Assembly: GCA_037976565.1 (NCBI GenBank)
Contig: CP137671.1
Location: 19,039,910 to 19,103,909 of the forward strand
Length of the DNA: 64,000 nt
Direction: 5' to 3'
From: Mesocentrotus franciscanus
Lineage: Eukaryota; Echinodermata; Echinoidea; Camarodonta; Strongylocentrotidae
This document shows positions 11,742 to 23,700 of this stretch, piece after piece (within the stretch, counting starts at the first letter, position 1; every line of letters begins with the position of its first letter). The notes under the pieces are model-generated. The model saw only the letters and a program-made list of their open reading frames with translations. It had not been told where the DNA came from and did not search any database. Both the position numbers and the translations under genes were made by a program.

Positions 11742-11941
11742 TATGCCTTTGTGAAGCGCCTCGATCGATGTGAATTATTTCATTCACGGCCTAGTTATCG
11801 CAAATAAAATGTGTCTCGATAGTCAGAATTCAAGTTGCATAGATCTACATTAATAGGTAAATGAAGTAATTATAGCATTGAGCCAGTCCACAAAGACGTA
11901 TGCATTAAATTTGGTTACATTACGAAAATGGTCTATTAATG

Positions 11942-12842
11942 ATCATTCGTTGTGTTGGTGCATATATAGATCCCACTCTGCGCAAATCAATTCAACATTG
12001 TTGGTTCAAGGAGTTAATAACTCCTTAGTTGGTTTTAAATGGTTTTAGTTCAGTAATCCCAGCCTCAATCAACACAATTGTGGTATCGTTTGCATGATAT
12101 GAAAGGGAATCAAACTTCTTTTGTTGTGATGTATTACAATAAATATAGTTATGTTTTTATGACGAGATGAACCTAGCTGGAGAAAGTTGGGTTTCCTCTT
12201 TTAAGAAACACTCTGTAGATAGGGCTCATGTAATATTTTCGTCGGTCTGTCGACGGTCTGTTGTCGGCCTTCTCCATGTTTTATGCAATAAATGTTACTG
12301 CCGGGATTATTTGTTTAATTATGCCTAATTATCGTGATATACGGATGTTCGGCTAGTGAAGACAATTACTCGGAACTAGCGTCAATTCTTCGAAACTTGA
12401 AAAAGGCGCATGCACCAGTTAATAAACTGAACTGCTCACTTTTATCATCTTTCCCTTAGGTTTTCTTGCTTTGTTTTCATTATGTTATCACTTTCTTATT
12501 TATATAGGCTATTTGAAAAATTATTTTTTTTATCTTTAATAAATAACCGGTGCTTATTTTTAGATTTTGCATTAAACACCTTTGTATTGTTTCAGTCCAT
12601 ACTACAATTTACAATTGGAGGCCTATATCTGAAAATGCGCTTACAGTTACCAATGGTGAAAATCAATAAACGCTATAATTATCAACCAAGAATATTCTGT
12701 TTATCTATTTCTCTCATAACTCTGAAACGATCACGATTCTGCTAATTAATATGCATTTTTACTCTCTTCATTTAATCGTACCATGAAATAGTTAAAATTT
12801 GTTCAATGTAGTCTTTATAATCACATATTACAAACGTCGCCC

Positions 12843-12846
<4 letters not shown>
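11942..12846. other. Anonymous AT-rich sequence
   Basis: No gene, tRNA or repeat family could be recognised here. Frames are short and AT-rich. Confidence 0.35.
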
Positions 12847-12901
<55 letters not shown>

Positions 12902-12950
12902 TCTCTTTCTCTCTCTCTCTTTCTCTTTTTCTCCCCCTCTCTCTATCTCT
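12847..12950. repeat. (CT)n microsatellite
   Basis: A CT dinucleotide run with occasional TTT interruptions, about 100 bases long. Translations across it are simple leucine/serine strings and are not genes. Confidence 0.9.
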
Positions 12951-13504
12951 TCCTGTTTTATTATTTTCTTTTATACACTGTATTATGTAATATGCACTCT
13001 ATTATGTTTGGTAATGTATGTCTTAATTTTCTCTTTATGAGGTCCAAATCACAAGCCTCGTGCTTTTGGGGAATCTCGCCTACACAGTTTCACATTCGGG
13101 CCTATATGTTATATTCTGTCACATTGCATAAAAGGAAGAAATAATGTGCTTTTTTCGTTAGTATTCATCCGTATTCCAAATCTGCGTACATGTTCTGTTG
13201 AGTTTACAGACAAAGCCGTCATGCTTGATTCGTCATTAGCAAAAATAGCCAGGGCCTATTCAGAGCCTATTCAGAGAGCCATAATACACACCCTCCTTTC
13301 GTTACCTCCTTTACCAATGGACCATTGTCGTAATGTAAACAAATCTAATTGCATATACGTATTTGTGAAGTCCCTCGAATCATCATTATCATCATACGAG
13401 GAGAGGTAGATCCTGTACATAATCCTCGGTCACTTCTTCAGGGTTGGTTACAGGCGCGCTAGAAGCAGTTTGGGATTGGGGGCAAACATTCCAGGGGGCT
13501 CACC

Positions 13505-13935
13505 TTTCAGGGGCAGTGGCGTAATGAGCAAAAAGGTCAAGGGGCGGAGCCCCCGGAAGCTCAGGGGTTTTAGGCATTTAATTGCGGTCAGATAAGCATA
13601 TTTAAGTACCTTATTTGTGACACTGGCAGGTCACTAATTGGCGGGGGTCCAGGGGGCTGAGCCCCATGAAGCTCAGGGGTTTTATTCATTTAATTACGGT
13701 CAGATGAGCATCCAGGGGCCCGCCTCAGGGCCCTTGGTGGGGTCCAGGGGCAGAGCCCCCGGAAGCTCAGGGGTTTTAGGTATTTAATTACGGTCAGATG
13801 AGCATCCAGGGGCCCTCCTTAGGGTCTTTTGGTGGGGTCCATAGGCCTGAGCCCCATGAAGCTCAGGGGTTTTAGGCATTTAATTACGGTCAGATGAGCA
13901 TATTTTGATACCCCATTTGTGACACTGGTAGGTCA
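13505..13935. repeat. Tandem GC-rich repeat (AAGCTCAGGGGTTTTAGGCA family)
   Basis: About four units share GGGGCGGAGCCCCCGGAAGC, then CTCAGGGGTTTTAGGCATTT, AATTACGGTCAGATGAGCAT and, in some units, TTTGTGACACTGGCAGGTCA. Long units are about 120 bases and short ones about 90. The array starts just after CAGTGGCGTAATGAGC. The same units occur at 35,080-35,500, where the identical CAGTGGCGTAATGAGC also leads in at 34,913, so it is one transposable or amplified family. Confidence 0.75.
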
Positions 13936-14439
13936 CTCATTCTTTCTTTCTCTCTTTCTTTCTTTTTCTCTTTAACATACCTTTTCAAAAAAAGTGAGGG
14001 GTCTCGAGCCCCGAGCCCCCGCCGTTCTGCAGATCCTGACATGAAGGCTTTTAAATAAGCATATCTTTTGCCTGACTGTCAATTTTGGAATTTGTAATTT
14101 TCCAACAAACGCATAAAAAAGTATAATTTACAAAAAAAATTGAGAAAAATCCAGGAAAATCATAATCATTTCAGTAACATTTGTAAATCACTGGTTTCGA
14201 ATAAGAACCCCATCAGTACGCCAGTGTTCAGGGGCTCATGTCTTCTCACCCCTATCATACAAACTCACACGCTTTCCCGTCCTCTCACAATATTTCCGCG
14301 ATATGCGCGTATCGCTATTATAAAATCCTCCATTAATTGATAAATATAGGGACATGCGGAATGTTTAGGAAGTTTAATTGCTGTTTAATCTCCTTTTCTT
14401 TGAATGGAATACAATTGTGACTGTGATTAATTTATTTTT

Positions 14440-16560
14440 TATTTTATCTTTTTGGTTAAAAGTAAGGCAATGTCAATCCCATTTTGGCGGGCAGGCAACC
14501 CCCCTACATTTCTCTTTTTAATGATATTGTAGCAGGGCAGTGTGTTGGGCACATAATTCCACGAGCTAGCTAGTGAGCGTAGCGAGCGAGCGAAAAAAAC
14601 ACTTCTCTTTTTATTGAGAACATGGTACATAAACTTGGTTTCATTGTTCCATGACAGGGACGTGATTATTAAAAGCGATGTTATTTCTATTTTGGCGAGC
14701 GAGCGTAGCGAGCAAGCAAAATTTTTGTAATGATAATTGGTTCATAAATTTCAAGTTTTTTTGTTGCAGGTCAGGGCTTACACAATTATGTCTAAGGTGA
14801 TGTTAATTCCATTTTGGCGAGCGAGCACACCAAAACTTCTTTGAATAACGTTTGGTACATAATTATTAACTGGTTGTTGCAGGTTGGGGCGGGCACGTTA
14901 GCGATGTTAATTTCATTTTGGCGAGCGAGCGTAGCGAGCAAGAAACAAAATCGCTTCTTGTTTTAATAATTGCCAATTAAACTTGGTTCAATTGTCCTCA
15001 ATGAATTGGTGCAGGTCGGGGGTGGGTACAATCATGTTTAAGCCAATGTCAATCCCATTTTGGCGGGCAGGCAAAAAAAACCCACATCTCTCTTTTAAAT
15101 GATATTGTAGCAGGTCAGTGGCGGGCACATGTGTTAGTAATGTAAGTATAATTCCAGTTCGGCGAGCGAGCGAAAAAAATCACTTCTCTTTTACTTTTAG
15201 TGAGAACATGGTACATAAACTTGGTTTCATTGTTCCATGTTGGGGCGGCACAAGCGTGATTTATAGTAAGAGTGATGTTACTTCTATTTTGGCGAGCGAG
15301 CGTAAATTTTTTTTTAATGATGATTGGTACATAATTTTCAGGTTTTTTGTTGCAGGTCGGGGCTTACACAATCACGTTTAAGGTGATGTTAATTCCATTT
15401 TGGCGAGGGAGCGTAGCTAGCGAGCAAACCAAATATTCTTTGAATAACGTTTGGTACATAATTATTAACTGGTAATTTGTTGTAGGTTTGTTGGCGATGT
15501 TAATTGTAAAGACAGCGTAGCAAGAGAGGGTAAAAAAATCAATTTTCTTTTAATGTTGATTAGTACATGAACTTGGTTTATTGTTGCAGGTCAGGGCGGG
15601 CAAAATCATAAAGGCGATGTTAATTCCATTATGGCGAGCAAGCTCGAACCAAGCTGGAAAATACACTATTCTTTCAATAATAATAATTGGTACGTAAACT
15701 TAAGTTTTTGTTGCAGGTTGGAGTGGACACGATCATGTTTTAAGATGATGTTAATTCCATTCGGCTAGCGAGCGTAAAATATAATTGTCTTATGATGATT
15801 GGAACATAGATTAACATCTACCCTAGCAGGTCGGGGCCTTATTATTATTATTTTTACTGATTTGCTGCAAGTTGGGGCAAGCACAATCGCGCTTAAGGCG
15901 ATGTTAATTACATATTTGGGAGTGAGCGTATAGCGAGCGAGCAAAATACTCTTTTCTTTCAATGATAATTGGTATATAAACATAGATCTTTATGTTGCAG
16001 GTCGGGGTGACACAAATCAACTCATATATCAATCACTAAAATCAATCAATTCATCAATTCTGGCGAGCGAGGAAACAATATCTCTTAAAATAACGTTTGG
16101 TACTTATTTACTGGGATTATTGTTGCAGGCAAGGGGGCGCACATATTTTGTTAGAAATGTCAATTCCATTTTGGCGAGCGAGCATAGCGAGCAAGCAAAA
16201 AAACAATTCTCTTTTAATAGAAATTAATACATAAACTTGTTTTTATTGGTGCAGGTCGGGATGGGCGCAATTGCGTTTAACGCGATATCAATTCCTTTTT
16301 GGCGAGAGGGCGAAAAAACACTTCCATTTTTAATGATATTGTTGCAGGTCAAGGGTGGGCACAATTGGTTTTAAAGCAATGTCTATTCCATTTATTCGCG
16401 AGCGAGCGTAGCGAGCGAGAAAAAAATGAATTAGTCTCTTTTAGTAACATTTGGTTCATAAATTGGGTGTTATTGTTGCCATCGTTGAAGGTCGGGGACC
16501 GTCGGGGCAGGCACAATTGTATTCTAGGCAATGCTAATCCTGTTCTTTTTTCAGGGGGAC
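14440..16560. repeat. Two-kilobase tandem array, about 17 diverged units
   Basis: Units of roughly 110-150 bases repeat the order: GATGTTAATTCCATTTTGGC, then GAGCGAGCGTAGCGAGC, then an A-run, CTTCTCTTTTAATGATAATT, GGTACATAAACTTGG, TTATTGTTGCAGGTCGGGGC and GGGCACAATCG. Units vary in length by indels. Almost every unit keeps a pyrimidine-rich stretch followed by TTGCAGGTC, which looks like a 3' splice site. No open frame spans units. It is a satellite-like or multi-copy element array. Confidence 0.8.
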
Positions 16561-16929
16561 GAGCAAGTGAAAGCAATTAATACAAAAAAGGCTAGCAAGC
16601 AGCTCGCGCCAGCGAATAGTGTCGAATTTGTTATATCACTTATATTTTCCTATTTTCATTTGTCTTTTTCAGGGCCGTATGCGGAATATTTTTCTGGTGG
16701 GGGAGGGGGAAAGATGCGTAAAAAGTTTTCGAAGAAACTCAAAAGCGAAAGGAGTGATGAGGGAGTTCGAGCGACCGAACTGGTCATGAGGGTACTTTTG
16801 CATTTCAAAAGTAGAATTGAAGGATTTGGTATAGGCCTACACTACTTGTGAGCTTTGTTAAACATTTTCAGAAAAAAACTGTAAGTTTTCAAAATATCTG
16901 GGATCAACTGCCCCCGGTGCGTACGGCCA

Positions 16930-17217
16930 TGGTTTTTTTTATTTTTATTTCCCATTTTTTCTTTCCTTTTCTTTTCCCTTTTTCTTCCCTTTCTCTTCTT
17001 CTTCTTTTTTCTTCTTCTTCCTTTTTTCTTCTTCTTCCTTTTTCTTTCCTTTTCCTTTTTTCTTTTTTTCTCTTTCTTTCTTTCTTTTCTTGTTTTTCTT
17101 TCCTTTTCTTTTTTTCTTTTCTTTCCTTTCCTTTCTTTTCTTTTCTTTCCCCTTTTTTTTTTCTCTTCCCCTTTTTTTTCCTTTCCCCTTTCCCCCCCCT
17201 TTTTCTTTTTTTTCCCT
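16930..17217. repeat. Polypyrimidine (T/C) tract, about 290 bases
   Basis: Almost pure T and C on the plus strand with TTTTC/CTTTT themes. A long open frame across it encodes only F, L, S and P strings and is not a gene. The opposite strand is polypurine, so an unusual DNA structure is possible. Confidence 0.9.
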
Positions 17218-17529
17218 GGAGCCCGTCAGGGGCCCCCTCAGGTACGCCAGTGCTTAATTTGATACATAATATAATTCCACAGTGGTATTTTCTATAACTC
17301 TAAATAAGTTGTTATATTTGTGCTTAATAAGTTGTCATTTTACATGTGTAGCATATAATGAGCCCATTTTTGTTTTGTTCCAAAAAGAGGCTTTGCAAAT
17401 GACGGCCACTGCTAGTGTAAACAATAAATCTGTTTCCATATATAATTTGGCCACAAGGGCTGTGTTGTCTCAACAATTTCATCAGATACACATGTTTGTA
17501 TATCAGCTTTTTAGCGAAGGCAATGATGT

Positions 17530-17777
17530 CAGAGGCGGATTTAGGGGAGGGGCGTGGGGGCGTAAGCCCCCATTTTTTCCTTCCGAAAAAAATAGCAGGA
17601 AAAAAGCTAAGAAATATTCACAAAAATGTTGAGTTTACACATTCAGAAATGCCTCAGAATGTACCATAGAGCATCTTAAGGTTCAACATTCAACCGGACC
17701 CCACGACGTAAAGGCTTCGCGCTAGCAATTTCGTACATTTCACGCCCCCAATTTGGTAAATCCTGGATCCGCCCCTG
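17530..17777. mobile_element. hAT-like MITE (CAGAGGCGGATTTAGG ends)
   Basis: The left end CAGAGGCGGATTTAGG matches the reverse complement of the right end CCTGGATCCGCCCCTG apart from a few bases. The length is 248 bases, with no coding content. The flanks (AATGATGT left, GATGTATA right) share only GATGT, so no clean 8-bp duplication is shown here, unlike the related copy at 18,938-19,128. Confidence 0.55.
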
Positions 17778-18231
17778 GATGTATAGCGATTATAAATGTT
17801 TCTCCCGGCATCAAAATAATGGCTACATAATGACACAAAGTGGTTCATGGGGATTATACATTTTTAGCTTTCTGAGCATAAAACCACATTTTTGTCTAGG
17901 ATGATGGAAGGTACACACAAAAAAACCTACTTAATAATAATTAAAGGAAAATAGATTTAAACTCATTTGTTATTGTTGTGGTTAAATAATACTTGATATT
18001 GGAAATACATGATATTTTATATTTATCATACTTGGCTATAATTACCTTTACGACAGTCATTTGCTTGGCCAGTTAAATAGGTATAATCGTTAATACTGTA
18101 CTTGGTATCACATGGTTTGCACTTTTTTGTTGGTCCAACCTTTGAAAGAAAATAATATCTAAGTACAAACAAATTATGTGTTTTTATCAGTCAGATGTGT
18201 CAACATTTCACTGACCTAATGTAAACTTAAA

Positions 18232-18840
18232 TTGATGGAGAAATCGGTAACGCCAAATATTTTTGAAAGAATAAAAGATAAACATGGTTTTTCTTATAAA
18301 GACATTGAAACCGTTTTTAAGAGACCAAGACAAGGTACATTAAATAGCCGATTAAGGGAGTTCCAATTTAAACTACCGCATGGAGTTATTTACACAAATC
18401 ATCGCTTGTATCGATTTGGAGTTGCTCTGACTAATTTGTGTTGCTTCTGCAAAAAGGAAGAGGAGAAACATCGTCATTAGTTTTTTTAATGAGAAAAGGT
18501 CCGTTTGATATATAGAACGACTTACTGTAATAATATATTTGGCTTTATATCCATACCTAATCTAAGTTGGGAGGAGATATTTTTGGAATAGCATTAATTG
18601 ATCAAGGAAGGGAGCAATAGGTAAATCACTTTTTAATTCTGGTAAAGTATTTGATTTTTCATGGGAAGAGAACGGAGTTCATCTATAATCATGTATGAAA
18701 TTAAACGCAGTTTCAAGGAAGATGAACTGGAGGAAAATAATTTGGCATTGATGAGAAATAAATTTCCCCTACATCTGAGAAAATAGAAAACTGGAAAGTT
18801 TAGGGAGAGCGAAGTAGAGGTGGAACGAAGTCAACAACTT
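18232..18840 (+). pseudogene. LINE reverse-transcriptase C-terminal remnant
   Basis: The first 82 residues read like the C-terminal part of an L1-type ORF2. A segment with SRLREFQFKLPHGVIYTNH leads into LYRFGV and a CxxC pair (LCCFCKKEEEKH), as in the zinc-binding region after the reverse transcriptase domain. Past the stop at 18,478, other frames continue the expected tail (NLSWEEIFLE; MYEIKRSFKEDELEENN near 18,690), so frameshifts and stops have broken it. It is a dead 5'-truncated LINE. The exact clade is uncertain. Confidence 0.5.
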
Positions 18841-18937
18841 GAAGTCATTTCGACATTGTAAAGAAACCTGTCCCAGAATGCATTCCCTATCCACACAAGT
18901 AGAAGGGAGGGAGGGAAGGGGATTGGGAGGGGATAAG

Positions 18938-19128
18938 CAGGCGCAGATCCACGGGGGCGCCCCTGGCAATACAAAAGATTCGCTTATTCACCGGCTGGAT
19001 GATTCGCTGCTAATTTTTTTTCTTCCGAATTGGGCAAACCACCCCCGCTTATTCACCGACTGGCCGATTCGCCGTAAATATTTTCTCACGAATTGCCCCC
19101 CTCTTGCCGCCGGCTGGATCCGCCCCTG
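18938..19128. mobile_element. hAT-type MITE with perfect 8-bp target duplication
   Basis: The 191-bp element starts CAGGCGCAGATCCACGG and ends GGCTGGATCCGCCCCTG. GGGATAAG is present immediately on both sides (18,930-18,937 and 19,129-19,136), an exact 8-bp target site duplication. An 8-bp duplication and CAG/CTG ends are typical of hAT transposons. It inserted next to the LINE remnant and carries no gene. It identifies the CAGNGGCGGATCC family seen several times in this window as hAT-like. Confidence 0.85.
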
Positions 19129-19136
19129 GGGATAAG

Positions 19137-20407
19137 TCCAAGGAGTTAGGAGGAAATTAAGGGAGAGGGTTTTGGGATAGATCGTGTTTTGATAAAAGAA
19201 AAACTCATATTTTCAATTCTGTATGTTGAGAAATATGAAACTAATTTTGTTGTTAAGCATTCAGTTTTATTCTGAAAAAAGGCAATGCTTGTTCTAGTTT
19301 TGGGGATGAAATAACTGTGTAGTGCGGTAATATCTTCATATTTATGTGATTGTGATATATTTTAGTCCTATATACATCTTGAAATTATGAACAATGAATA
19401 ATGTAGTTATGTTCGTTTATCGAAAAATAAAAAAAGTTTGTTATAATTAAGTTGCAGTTTTGTATAAATTATGTTATGTAAAAAGAGTTTTGAGAAATAA
19501 TATCAATGAATAAAAAAAAATTTAAAAAGATTTCACTCATTATCTTTACAATGCCATACCCATTAATCATAATGAGAAATTAAATGGCAAGATGATAACG
19601 CTAAACCAAATATATTATTTCTTGGGCTCCTTATTTTTTAGGCTGGCGAAATTCATTTACATGTATTAAGTGTATATGTCGTTGAATGCTGCATTAATTA
19701 ATGAGCAAAAATTAAGTGGAAAAAAACTTGTAAGCATGTTACGTTCAATTTTATGGAATGAAAGGTGACAAAGCAGTTTCCTAGATAAAAGATAATAAAT
19801 TATGGACGACAAAAAAAAAAACTCAAAATCTGTAAGAGGGGATAGAACAAAATTCGAAATTGAACTAAACTAGAGGTTGCATGAGCGGAGCTAGAGGTCG
19901 GGTCTGAGATATAATTAATTTTAACCAGCGCAGAGGAAGTTAAAATTGTTTATAGACAGTTACCAGGGACAAAGCTTTTATCTTTTGTAAGGAGGAAGCT
20001 ATTAACGTAAATTGGGTACTATACGGTCTCTTAAATTGGGTACGGTCACTTGTGCGATAAACATCTGTGAAAGAAACCAGTCGCAGTAATGTTAAAATGC
20101 GGTCAGCCCTCAACTTTCCTCTCCTTTCCTCTCCCAAAAGCGGAATTCTTTTGGACAATAATACCTCATTCAGTCCATGGTATTTCGAAGTTGTCATACG
20201 TACTGAAAAATAAATCCAAAAGAATTACACTAGACTTAAACCTAGGTTTAAAGTTAAACCAGACTTCAGAATACGGGCCAGGGTATTTGGTCATTTCATT
20301 CAGTTTCCCATAATTATAAGTACATGATATCGCAGATTGTGTTGTTTGGCATTTAAATTGAAATCAAAGAACAAAGGTATAAGTTTACCTCATATTTTGT
20401 CTTATCT
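19137..20407. other. Anonymous AT-rich sequence upstream of the SLC17 exons
   Basis: No exon, repeat family or RNA is recognised. The missing first coding exon of the transporter could lie here or further upstream, but I found no ATG-containing segment ending in a phase-1 GT donor that looks convincing. Confidence 0.35.
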
Positions 20408-20569
20408 GGGCCCCGTCTTAATTATAAACAGTAATGTTGTGATTAACTTATTTGTGATTGATATCAATCGCAACTATGTACATAAGAGATAGGGGCTGCA
20501 AACTTGGGATTGATTAGAGGACTTGTGATTAATTTGGATCAATCACAACGCTTTAAAAGACGGGGTCCA
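20408..20569. mobile_element. GGGCCCCGTCTTA MITE, copy 1
   Basis: The left end GGGCCCCGTCTTA pairs with the right end GACGGGGTCC. The interior contains TTGTGATTGATATCAATCGC and TTTGGATCAATCACAACG. The same element, in opposite orientation, is at 41,764-41,922. It lies about 140 bases before the first recognised SLC17 exon. Confidence 0.75.
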
Positions 20570-20709
20570 GAGCTCTAGTGGTGATATCAAATTTGTGCAA
20601 TCTTCAGACATTCTCCAATCCTCAATGTGGTCGGTAACGTATGGGACAAAATAGCTTGGACTTGCCCGTATAACGTAGGTCTATATGCTTATCCTGTTCT
20701 TTCCACAAG

Positions 20710-23700
20710 GTCTAATCTCCATCCGCTTCCTCTTTGCCTGCATGGCGTTTCTGGGGATAGCCACCGTTCAGATGATGCGGTTCAACATCAGCGTTGCCAT
20801 GGCGATGATGGCTGGGAGCGGTCATCACAACTCATCGAACCTGTTACTCTCGAAAACGCCGATGAATGGATCTTATCTTGCGAGCCTCGACAACGCACTC
20901 ATGATGATGCATGATAAGAACATAAGTGAAAGTACTGACTCAAAGGTAATATTTGTTTATTTAGATATTTATTCCTTTTGGTTCGTCAGTTATTTCAGTT
21001 TTTTTTTCTAAATTATTTTATTTTATTTTATTTTATTTATTCTATTCTATTTTACTTTACTTTACTTCAATTTATTTTATTCAATATATGTTTTTTTTAA
21101 TGTTAGTAAAAGGTAGTGCTCAATTATTGTACAAAGCTTTTCATCATTGATCATTCAATGTTTTAACAATGGAATCTGTTTCTTTTAATTTTCTGGGTGC
21201 TATAATCGCCTAGATACTGTAGCTTACAAATTTAGAAGGCCCCGAAAAATGACAATGCAACTTGCATCAGTACCACAATTATTATCAGATTTGGCGGGGA
21301 GAGTACTAATGTCCTTTGGCAAGGCATTAATCTACATTTGCCACTCCATACTCACGAGAGAAATGGGGACCTTTTACAATGATGAAAGCCTTTTTCGGTT
21401 AGTAATTGCCATATATCCTCACGGTATGGTAGGAATACTCCCCAGGGAGTGGAGATGGTGTACAATGTGTATGAACGAATCCAATGACCAGGGTTGTAAT
21501 ACATTTTGTATCTGTAAAGCGCTTAGAGACAACGTTTCGTATTAAAGCGCTATATAAACCAGATTATTAGTATTATTATTTAACCCAGTTTACACGATCC
21601 GTTATCCCTTATCCTGGATCAGTTCCTGCGGATTGCGGAATGACGTCTGTCCATGTTTCTTATTCCCAGGAGATTGATAAAGAAGAGACAGAGTTTCGCT
21701 GGAGCAGTCACACCCAAGGGCTCCTCCTAGCCGCCTTCTTCATCGGGTATACCTTAGGTAACATTCCAGCGGGATGGCTTGCAGACAAGCTAGGAGGAAA
21801 GTGGATGATTTTTGGTGGGGCCTGTGGAAGCGCTATTTTAAATGCATTGGGACCGCTAGTGGCTCGATCCAGCGTTGCGCTCTTCTTTGCAACACGTTGT
21901 CTGGCCGGAATTTCAGAGGTTTGTCTACAAGTAACACGGATCGCAAGAACTTTCAAAAAGCAACTGAAGATCAATTTCACTACCTGTTTGTATTGCCTAT
22001 TAAAGTCATATTCGGATATGTAATTGTCATGTTTCACATTTCAAAAGATAGCGCACAAGGCTTTAGCAATGATTGTAAAGGTTGATTTTTTTAAAAGCTT
22101 TTGCGATCGTTTTAAGTTGAAGTACGATACAGAAATAGCCAGTTGGTAAAGGCAGCAACGCTTTCGTACCGGAATAAGCAATTAGTACATCGTTAAACTT
22201 CATTTGTAATAACATATCTTTGAGACGAATGTGATAATTTTTTAGATGTCAGATGTCTTATATAGGTACACAAAAACGGACATTGTCCAAAGACGGTGTC
22301 ATAGAAGGTGAGAATTAAATGATAGTGATGGTCAGAGCGTCAAGCGCATGTGTTCTAGGTCAAGAATAATGATATTGTCAAAACCGGTGGCTTGGGTGCA
22401 GTTCCCAGCGTCATCTTACGATATTGAAGGAAACTTTCCTCAAACGTGGCCATTCAGAATTATTAATGTAATAGCAACACTATTCTTTAATCTTGTAATA
22501 ATACTATCGCGCAAGTGGGCTCTCCCTGGGTAGCTGTCTGCCAGGCAGTCTGTATTGAACCCTGTCCATGTTCTCGTCGATCATCCACCTCGTCACACTG
22601 TGGGTTTCTCACAAAAATCTTGTGTGTTTTGTGCAACGTGGATCACCCACTTATTCTCTCTGTCACATCAAATAATTGCTGGAAATAATCAATAAGTGAC
22701 ACAACAAATTTGAAGGTGGCAACTTTACTTTACACTGTTACTGTACAAAACGCATTTACACAGACGTATAACACATGGACATCCTAAGAAATGTCTCCCT
22801 CCACATATCCGCTACAATCTAATACATGTAATGAAATCCAGTAAAAGCGATTTTTGTAATTTCTCAAACAGGGTTTCATCTTACCAGCTCTTAACCCCAT
22901 GGTGAATAATTGGTCACCAGTCAACGAGAGAACGCGAATGATGACATTTATTGTAGCAGGTGGGAATATAGCATTATATTCGCTCTACTTATCAGTACTT
23001 ACGTCCTTTGAATAGAAAACATGATGGCAAAGCCTCTCAAAAATTAAAACTAAGGCAATGTCAATAGCCTTGTCCGTCACCTATTGAAATGTGCGAACAT
23101 TACAATGGCGTAATACGTCATGTAAACATGATCTCTATTGGAATAATTCGCTCTTGTGTTGATTTTTAGAGAGTATTTGTGATCCTGTTATAATTTTGTT
23201 CATTGTTATTATAAAGACAGAACATGGGAAATTTGATGCTGCATAGATAACTCAAATGAGGAAAGTTGGCAAATAATTGAATTCCGCATTTTAATAATGA
23301 GATGTTAATTATAGTCAAGGAGCGTCGGGGATAGAGTATAATATAAAAAGCAAGGAGATTCAAAACGAGAGAGAGAGAGTATTTATGTGTGCGTGAGGGT
23401 GTGCGCCCGCGTGTTTGTGTACGTGTAAGTAGAACATAATTCTGTTAACTGTCAATTTGAACAACTGACTATTTTTACCCTTTACCTAGCTGTGCATACA
23501 CCCAGTGGCGTATCCACAAATTGTTAAAGTAGACGGGCGGCATCCTCCCAAGACAGGGTTTCAATAAAGATATGTAGGCAGCTCCTTTCCTGTACCACCA
23601 TAGCAAGTTTGATACAACTTCGGATCCACATCTGCTGTATACTAAATATTATTTTTGTCATATTCATGATCATGATGATGTACACTGAATATTCATGTTT

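Larger units (their letters stand above)
11484..11935. mobile_element. MITE interrupted by a SINE
   Basis: The left end (TTTTCGTAACGTAACCAAA, ending at TTTATGCATA near 11,522) and the right part (11,742-11,935, from TTTGTGAAGCGCCTCGAT to TTTGGTTACATTACGAAA) are the two ends of the palindromic family seen at 8216-8405. The tRNA-derived SINE sits exactly between them, so the SINE inserted into this MITE. A clean target duplication is not seen. Confidence 0.6.

Noticed and set aside
16848..17297. 149-codon frame
   Set aside because: It runs through a polypyrimidine tract and codes only F, L, S and P strings.
21249..21545. 98-codon frame before SLC17 exon 21670
   Set aside because: It coincides with a SINE body and tail.
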